Shown here: positions 1 through 4,500 of the stretch, piece by piece
How the letters are laid out: every line of letters begins with the position of its first letter
Numbering within the stretch: the first letter of the stretch is position 1
Source: JBFLVQ01 sp040758525
Lineage (GTDB): Bacteria; Acidobacteriota; Blastocatellia; Chloracidobacteriales; JADJPF01
Direction: 5' to 3'
Assembly (NCBI GenBank): GCA_040758525.1
Contig: JBFLVQ010000360.1
Coordinates: forward strand, 1 to 9,552
Length of the DNA: 9,552 nucleotides
Program-made: the position numbers and the translations under genes
The notes under the pieces: generated by a model
The model's database searches: none
What the model was told of the DNA's origin: nothing
The model's input: only the letters and a program-made list of their open reading frames with translations

Positions 1-745
1 CTTGCTTAAGCTCTATACTCAATAGTAATCCGACAATACCAGATACAATGGCGGTGGCAAAACTAGTGCCGCTACGTAAAGCGACTTCATTACCAGGTAA
101 TGCGCCTAATATATTCTCACCAGGAGCAAGAATACCTTGAGTCTGATATCGCTCACTCCAATTGCTAGTATCCATAGGTAACCCTTGTGAGTTCATTGCT
201 CCTACTACTAACACAGAAGATAATGCCGCAGGAATATGTAAACAGTCACATCCATCATTGCCTGCGGCTGCAACAATCAGCACATTGTTAGCAGCACACA
301 ACCGCACAGTATCAGCCAATAATGGTTCTGCTTCCCCAGATGCAGTTAGTACTCCTGCACTGATATTAATTACCTGTGCGCCTTGCTGAACAGCGATTCG
401 GATTGCTCTTGCCAGATCAAGTTGTGAGCAGTGGCTTAATGAGGTTGGACCTGTGGTTATCTGGGAAAATATCGGAATACTCAAGCCACGACAACTAGGA
501 GCAATACCACGTATAGGTCCACTATGTTTACCAAAGATAACACTAGCTACATGTGTACCATGTTGAGAGGGTAGTACTTGATTAGTACTATCTGAAGCAA
601 CAGTAGTTATTTCATTAAACTGTGTAGTTGCAAAACAAGTATGAGATAGATCAACCGGTCCATCTAGCACCGCGATACATATTCTTGGGTCACCTAAAGA
701 TTCCCTCCATAATAGATCGAGACCGGCTAACGATAAAATACCCAT
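1..745 (-). CDS. PatA/PatG-type subtilisin-like serine protease (C-terminus beyond window)
   Basis: The open frame reads from ATG at 745-743 to the left edge without a stop: 248 residues, C-terminal part missing. An in-frame TGA at 754-752 fixes the start region; no clear Shine-Dalgarno precedes the ATG. Family S8 signatures are all visible: Asp28 in AVLDGPVD, His62 in QHGTHVAS, oxyanion Asn163 in AAAGNDG and nucleophile Ser228 in SGTSFAT. The wording is that of cyanobactin proteases PatA and PatG: an LGDPRIC start with no prepeptide or signal peptide, CRGLSIP, QLDLARAI, GNDGCDCLHIPAAL, SNWSERYQTQGILAPGENI. Known PatA cleaves precursor leader peptides and PatG macrocyclises. Because the end is missing I cannot tell a short PatA form from a longer PatG-like fusion. 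Ala232 replaces the proline that usually follows the serine motif (TSFAxP). No precursor, heterocyclase or other cyanobactin gene is visible, so the substrate is unknown. The family call is firm; the role is inference. Confidence 0.9.
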   Translation of the reverse strand, partial: MGILSLAGLDLLWRESLGDPRICIAVLDGPVDLSHTCFATTQFNEITTVASDSTNQVLPSQHGTHVASVIFGKHSGPIRGIAPSCRGLSIPIFSQITTGPTSLSHCSQLDLARAIRIAVQQGAQVINISAGVLTASGEAEPLLADTVRLCAANNVLIVAAAGNDGCDCLHIPAALSSVLVVGAMNSQGLPMDTSNWSERYQTQGILAPGENILGALPGNEVALRSGTSFATAIVSGIVGLLLSIELKQ

Positions 746-1180
746 AAGATGTCAAATGTGGGAATATCAGAGTTAGCTGATAAGAAGATTTAACCTATAG
801 CAGATATACTATAGACTCTCTTAATTAAGATTAAAGCCTTTCCAAAGAGTGGCCATTCTACTTTGGCTAATCAGATAAGACAAGATGATAGATTTACCTA
901 TGAAAAATAGCTCTACTGTAATAATACGTTGGCTGATTTACTATTGTCTAGATCGCCTATGCTAATTGAAATGGCGGTTAACTACGCTCTACTGTGAGGA
1001 TTTTTCCTGCTGTGGTTGGGAAAGTTTACCCAGTTGGGCTCACCTATCTACACTGTGATCTAATCAATTAAAAGTGTTTCTTTATTGGCACATACATTGC
1101 TGATGCTATTGCTGAAAGCGAATAATGCTTTTACGTCAATGTAGACGGGGAATAATTGAGACCGCGATGGAGAGAAAAAG
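746..1180. other. Gene-free divergent spacer between protease and CBS gene
   Basis: About 435 bp with no convincing gene on either strand. The longest local frames are tiny, for example 26 codons from ATG 885 with no ribosome-binding site, and 11 codons on the minus strand. An exact 10-nt repeat GCTCTACTGT occurs at 910-919 and 986-995. CTATAG occurs twice (795-800 and 809-814) upstream of the protease start. I see no RiPP precursor-like peptide with a leader and repeated core. Confidence 0.6.
1097..1126 (+). promoter_or_regulatory. Candidate sigma70-type promoter of the CBS gene
   Basis: TTGCTG at 1097-1102 and AATAAT at 1121-1126 are separated by 18 nt, about 55 nt upstream of the CBS start codon. 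Both boxes are imperfect matches, so this is only a candidate. Confidence 0.25.
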
Positions 1181-1651
1181 ATGGTTAAAGCTAAAGATGT
1201 TATGAGCAAGGATGTGAAAATTTGTACACCTACTACAGATCTCGCTACTGTAGCAACAGCTATGTGGGAGAGCGGTTGCGGAGTATTGCCAGTGTTAGGC
1301 AATGATGAGGAAGTGGTCGGTATGATCACAGACCGGGATGTGTGTATTGCCGTGGCTGCCAAAAATAGGCTCGCGACTGATATACAGGTTCGTGAAGTGC
1401 TCTGCGAAAACCTCTATTACTGCGCTCCTGATGATGATATCCAAACCGTATTGGAGATCATGCGTAGTGGTAAAGTATATCGCCTGCCAGTAATAGATAG
1501 GGAAGCCAAGTTGGTCGGTATTATTTCACTAGACGACATTGCGCATTATGTTGATGAGTTGGTTGCTTTTGAGAAGAACATCTCTTATAAGGATGTGGCA
1601 ATAACACTCAAAGCGATTAGCCGACGTCATCTGGCAAATATTAATAAATAG
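1181..1651 (+). CDS. Tandem CBS-domain protein
   Basis: This 156-residue soluble protein consists almost only of two CBS domains (about residues 5-62 and 70-125) plus a basic helical tail (KAISRRH). Each repeat ends with the typical strand-helix signature: GMITDRDV at 47-54 and GIISLDDI at 113-120; each also has the preceding hydrophobic strand (GVLPVLG, YRLPVID). Such stand-alone CBS pairs form a Bateman module that usually binds adenine nucleotides (AMP, ATP, SAM) and signals energy state. The ligand and partner here cannot be read from the sequence. The ATG at 1181 has GGAG at 1169-1172 with 8 nt spacing, which supports this start. There is no catalytic or membrane domain fused to it. A universal stress protein and an ion ATPase nearby suggest a stress or energy-sensing role, which is inference. 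Confidence 0.9.
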   Translation: MVKAKDVMSKDVKICTPTTDLATVATAMWESGCGVLPVLGNDEEVVGMITDRDVCIAVAAKNRLATDIQVREVLCENLYYCAPDDDIQTVLEIMRSGKVYRLPVIDREAKLVGIISLDDIAHYVDELVAFEKNISYKDVAITLKAISRRHLANINK

Positions 1652-1760
1652 GTTTGTACGCATGGGTGTAGACTTCTCTGATTCGGAGGGTGAATGGACA
1701 CGCTAATAACTCGGCTGGCACGTTGCTATAAACTAATGGTTAAAGCTAAATGAGCCACTC
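1652..1760. other. Convergent spacer with micro-ORF and repeat of the CBS start
   Basis: This short gap lies between the convergent CBS and MgtC/DUF4010 genes. No good intrinsic terminator is visible for either. It holds a 19-codon frame, ATG 1694 to TGA 1753, preceded by GGAGGG at 1685-1690. The spacing is short: 4 nt from GGAGG to the ATG. Its last residues, MVKAK, come from a 15-nt exact copy (1736-1750) of the first 15 nt of the CBS gene (1181-1195). Whether the micro-ORF is translated is unknown. Confidence 0.35.
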
Positions 1761-3005
1761 CTACCAGAAGCCTAATAGTAGCGCGCCGGCCGACAATGCA
1801 ATGGCATGTAATAAGATGATCTTCCAAGCTAATTGCCGGTGTCCAAGTATTGTAACAATGATCGCTTTAAAGCCCAGATTGGACATTGTTGCTAGTAAGA
1901 TAAGCTTCCAACCACTCTGTGCACTGAGCCGACCAGCTATAACCAGTTGTGAGGTAGATAAAGTAATTGCATCGACATCGGTTAGACCGGAAATACCTGC
2001 TACAATGAAAAGCCCTTTGTCGCCAAAAGTCTCCTTTGCTGCCGCTACGGCAAAAAGCACAATGGCATAGAGCAGTCCGAAGGCTAGTGCCGATTTAAGT
2101 TGAGTAGGATTCTCTTGTGCGGGTATCTGCTCGTTATTATCACGGTGCCAAAACCAGACAATTATTGATAGCAGAGCAAATAGCGCCAACATAATTAGTA
2201 GTGGTGGCGCTGCCACAGGTAAGAAGGAGGCTGCTACAGTAGCGATCTCTAGCAATAAGCGAGCGTATACAATCATCGAGGCAAGTGTGATGACAATAGC
2301 AGCTTGACGACTGATAGTTGGAGTATTAGCAGTAAACTTGGCATAGCTCACTGTTGTTGCTGTGCTAGAGATCAAGCCACCTAGAATACCGCCTAAAATC
2401 ACACCGATCTTTTCGCCCAGGAATTTGTAGGCAATATAGCCGATTAAACTGATACCTACAATCAATACTACTACCAGCCATATCTTCTGTGGATTGAGAA
2501 CAGCATAGGGACCATAAGTACGGTCGGGTAGTATCGGTAGGATCACTAGCGAGATAAGTACGAATTGCATTATTGCTTTCAGATCGGTTTCACCAAGTCT
2601 GGCTACAATACCATGCAATTGCATCTTAAAATGGAGCAGTACGGCTGTGCCGCCACCAATGGCAATTGCCACTACTGGAGCGCCCATCACTATATAAGCA
2701 CCTACACCATACATAAGCAGCAAGGCAACTTCAGTAGTCAAACCAGGATCAGTAGTACCACTTTCTAATTCAACATATTTGCCAATCACAATCATGCCTG
2801 TCAGCGCTAACAAACCAGTTGCTACTATCCAACCACCATAGGATTGTGCCAGTAATGCCGACGTAGTGCCTAGAATAGTGACGAGCGGAAAGGTGCGTAC
2901 ACCAGCTAGCTTTGATGCGGCACTCTCTCGCTGCAAGCCAACCAGCAAGCCCAATCCTAATCCTATACCGAGTTGTTGAAATATTGTGCCTAAATCATAT
3001 GACAT
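1761..3005 (-). CDS. MgtC/DUF4010 family integral membrane protein
   Basis: The protein has 414 residues and about a dozen hydrophobic segments. The N-terminal part matches the MgtC/SapB-type domain: GLLVGLQRE at 19-27, followed by the AGVRTFPL segment at 34-41 and further hydrophobic helices. The C-terminal half matches DUF4010, with ISSTATTVS and the hallmark GLTDVDAITLS at 340-350, then NLGFKA at 376-381. A charged loop (WHRDNNEQ) separates two hydrophobic blocks. MgtC-like proteins are linked to Mg2+ limitation and control of ATP synthase in pathogens. The transport substrate, if any, of DUF4010 proteins is not established. ATG 3005 is the natural start, but the Shine-Dalgarno is poor. 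It lies 124 bp downstream of the 55-residue gene, in the same direction, and may share its transcript or use its own promoter at 3051-3078. Confidence 0.88.
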   Translation of the reverse strand: MSYDLGTIFQQLGIGLGLGLLVGLQRESAASKLAGVRTFPLVTILGTTSALLAQSYGGWIVATGLLALTGMIVIGKYVELESGTTDPGLTTEVALLLMYGVGAYIVMGAPVVAIAIGGGTAVLLHFKMQLHGIVARLGETDLKAIMQFVLISLVILPILPDRTYGPYAVLNPQKIWLVVVLIVGISLIGYIAYKFLGEKIGVILGGILGGLISSTATTVSYAKFTANTPTISRQAAIVITLASMIVYARLLLEIATVAASFLPVAAPPLLIMLALFALLSIIVWFWHRDNNEQIPAQENPTQLKSALAFGLLYAIVLFAVAAAKETFGDKGLFIVAGISGLTDVDAITLSTSQLVIAGRLSAQSGWKLILLATMSNLGFKAIIVTILGHRQLAWKIILLHAIALSAGALLLGFW

Positions 3006-3050
3006 AAGATTTTGGTATCTTGGGAAAGATTCGCAGAACTTAATGAGGAT

Positions 3051-3078
3051 TTTATAATTCTTCGAGGAGTTTGTCGAA
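3051..3078 (-). promoter_or_regulatory. Candidate promoter of the MgtC/DUF4010 gene
   Basis: On the minus strand, TTCGAC (3078-3073) and TATAAA (3056-3051) are separated by 16 nt, placing a start about 40 nt upstream of the ATG at 3005. The -10 box is good and the -35 box is weak. A 6-bp inverted repeat, CTTCGA (3060-3065) with TCGAAG (3074-3079), overlaps the element and could be an operator. Confidence 0.35.
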
Positions 3079-3129
3079 GCGTGTTAAGGTAGAAATGATA
3101 TTAAATTGTCTACCGCCTTGTTATTATGC

Positions 3130-3297
3130 TTATGAACGTGGCCAGTCTCCCCTCTTCTCGATTAAATAGACCTGCATACGCGATAGATCACACCAATTAC
3201 ATTGAGCCAAATTGGTAACTTGCGCTGTTGCTGTGAAATGGTGAGGATCTCCCTTACTTGTAACCATACTAAAGTTGAACTCTCGTTTTGTTATCAC
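3130..3297 (-). CDS. Small 55-residue protein of unknown function
   Basis: I do not recognise this protein. The case for a real gene is its initiation region. On the minus strand AAGGAGG (3310-3304), an essentially perfect Shine-Dalgarno, sits 6 nt before a GTG start (3297-3295). The frame then runs 55 codons to TAA (3132-3130). It begins 37 nt after the stop of the universal stress protein and is followed by the MgtC/DUF4010 gene, an operon-like position. The product is soluble-looking and mildly basic, with no signal peptide or membrane segment. It has a histidine pair (PHHFTA) and a CNWC pair (a CxxC) in the middle, and ends in RGDWPRS. CxxC plus His could bind a metal or react to redox, but this is conjecture. 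It could also be a relic, since an internal ATG (3267) gives a shorter 45-residue version without such a site. Confidence 0.5.
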   Translation of the reverse strand: MITKREFNFSMVTSKGDPHHFTATAQVTNLAQCNWCDLSRMQVYLIEKRGDWPRS

Positions 3298-3303
3298 CCT
3301 ATT

Positions 3304-3310
3304 CCTCCTT
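3304..3310 (-). promoter_or_regulatory. Strong ribosome-binding site of the 55-residue gene
   Basis: AAGGAGG on the minus strand, 6 nt before the GTG at 3297, is the best Shine-Dalgarno match in the window and fixes the start of the small gene. Confidence 0.6.
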
Positions 3311-3334
3311 ATCGAGTAAAAACGATTACTGCGA

Positions 3335-4225
3335 TTACTGCTGTGGCCGTGCAATAAAGATTGGACAGGGTGCCTGGCGTAGCACACGATCTGTGTTTGA
3401 GCCAAATAGTGCCCAATCATTGAAGCCAGCGCCATGTGCGCCCATGCAGATAAGATCGGTGGCATGCTCTTCTGCATACAACAATATTTCACGATAAGGT
3501 TGTCCTTCTCGTACCACCCTATCGATCTTCTCAGTAGTTTTCATATCCAATGGTATGGCATGCTGTAGCTTATGTTCAGCGCGATGGAAAGCCGTTTGTG
3601 GGGTTGGACGCCAAGGCATTTCTGGATAGGTTGGTAATACATGCATAATATGCAATTCTGCCTTGTGCTCTTGTGCTAGCGAAAGTGCATAATGCAGAGC
3701 CAGCTCAGAAAATGGTGAGAAGTCATAAGCAATAAGAATTCTACGCAGGTTTATCTTGCCATTCTTGTCTACCCAATCACGTTCCGGCGTATGTGTAACA
3801 AAGACCGGGCAGGAGGCATTACGACAGATCACTTCTGCAGTTGAGCTAAGCAGTGTGGCAGCATATGGACGACGACGAGAGTTCATTACAATCAGATTTA
3901 TATGGTCTTTAATTGCCTCTTTAAGGATCACTTCAAGAGTGTGCCCTGCGATTACTACACTCTCCCATTCCAAACCAGCAGCACCATTTTGCGCTACTGA
4001 AGTGGCGATCATATCCTTCAGTTGATCCTCTACTTGCGCGCGTTTCTCTATCGATGATGTCTGTTGCCAGTGGCATAAAAAGAGCTTGGCGCCATAAGCA
4101 CGCGCTAGTGCCGTGGCATAAGGCAATGCTTGTTGTGAATCTATTGATAGATCGGTTGTGTAAAGAATACGTGTAATCGGTTTGGCCTGATAGATATTCG
4201 AATAGAGTCTATATTCATTAAACAT
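3335..4225 (-). CDS. Tandem-domain universal stress protein
   Basis: The 296-residue protein has two Usp domains, about residues 16-147 and 158-293. Each starts with the typical strand and early Asp (RILYTTDLS; RILIAYDFS) and ends with the PCP/SCP strand (ASCPVFVTH; APCPIFIAR). The second domain keeps the ATP-binding signature G-2x-G-9x-G-S: Gly262, Gly265, Gly275, Ser276 in GAHG...FGSNT. In the first domain the same place reads NSRR...SST, with the glycines lost, so it probably does not bind ATP. This asymmetry is common in tandem Usp proteins, which act in survival of starvation, hypoxia or other stress. ATG 4225 lies 10 nt below a leader hairpin (4236-4254), with only a weak AAGAAG beside it. 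A promoter candidate lies at 4270-4297. The 55-residue gene follows after 37 nt. The family call is firm; the stress and partners are unknown. Confidence 0.92.
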   Translation of the reverse strand: MFNEYRLYSNIYQAKPITRILYTTDLSIDSQQALPYATALARAYGAKLFLCHWQQTSSIEKRAQVEDQLKDMIATSVAQNGAAGLEWESVVIAGHTLEVILKEAIKDHINLIVMNSRRRPYAATLLSSTAEVICRNASCPVFVTHTPERDWVDKNGKINLRRILIAYDFSPFSELALHYALSLAQEHKAELHIMHVLPTYPEMPWRPTPQTAFHRAEHKLQHAIPLDMKTTEKIDRVVREGQPYREILLYAEEHATDLICMGAHGAGFNDWALFGSNTDRVLRQAPCPIFIARPQQ

Positions 4226-4235
4226 CTTCTTAACA

Positions 4236-4254
4236 CGCTACTCAGTGAGCAGCG
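4236..4254 (-). promoter_or_regulatory. Hairpin in the leader of the universal stress protein gene
   Basis: On the minus strand CGCTGCTC and GAGTAGCG flank the triloop ACT, giving 8 pairs including one G-U that forms only in the minus-strand RNA. It lies 10 nt before the ATG at 4225. A GGAGG just upstream of it (4260-4256) is too far to serve that start directly unless the hairpin brings it closer. Confidence 0.4.
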
Positions 4255-4269
4255 GCCTCCATTTAACTT

Positions 4270-4297
4270 CTTATATAGATGATCCATCTGAGTGCAA
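4270..4297 (-). promoter_or_regulatory. Candidate sigma70-type promoter of the universal stress protein gene
   Basis: On the minus strand TTGCAC (4297-4292) and TATAAG (4275-4270) are 16 nt apart. The predicted start near 4263 gives a leader of about 37 nt that contains the 4236-4254 hairpin. Confidence 0.45.
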
Positions 4298-4429
4298 CCT
4301 GTGTGCCGCTTAATAAACACCATTTTTTCTATTATTCATCGTTATTCATCTAGCAGGCTGTGGATTATTACTACTAAAATTGCGAAAAATTCCACGATCT
4401 ATCACATTACTACACATGCATACAGCATA

Positions 4430-4454
4430 TACCAGGTTGGTACTGCAATTGCAG
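4430..4454. promoter_or_regulatory. Two abutting palindromes upstream of the P-type ATPase
   Basis: TACCA-GGT-TGGTA (4430-4442) is followed without a gap by the perfect 12-bp palindrome CTGCAATTGCAG (4443-4454). They end 46 bp before the ATPase start codon. TTGCAG (4449-4454) inside the second could be a -35 box for TATTAT (4474-4479), though the 19-nt spacing is long. The arrangement fits one or two dimeric repressor or metalloregulator sites. No specific regulator can be named. Confidence 0.4.
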
Positions 4455-4500
4455 ACTGAGTAATTGAAAGAATTATTATTGTAGAAGGGAAGAAAAGAAG

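Noticed and set aside
162..389. 75-codon plus-strand frame
   Set aside because: It is antisense to the catalytic region of the protease, whose minus-strand frame shows all family motifs.
885..965. 26-codon plus-strand ORF in the spacer next to the protease, considered as a RiPP precursor
   Set aside because: It has no ribosome-binding site, no leader-core arrangement and no repeated core or protease recognition motif.
1060..1362. 100-codon minus-strand frame over the start of the CBS gene
   Set aside because: It lies antisense to the well-supported CBS gene, has low-complexity Ser/Thr/Ile composition and no family resemblance.
3086..3117. GGTAGA/TCTACC inverted repeat considered as a terminator
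   Set aside because: It has a 6-bp stem with a 15-nt loop and no T-run on either side.
3130..3492. 120-codon ATG-started frame that includes the small gene
   Set aside because: Its first half overlaps the end of the universal stress protein gene in another frame. The strong ribosome-binding site points to the GTG at 3297, so only the last 55 codons are kept.
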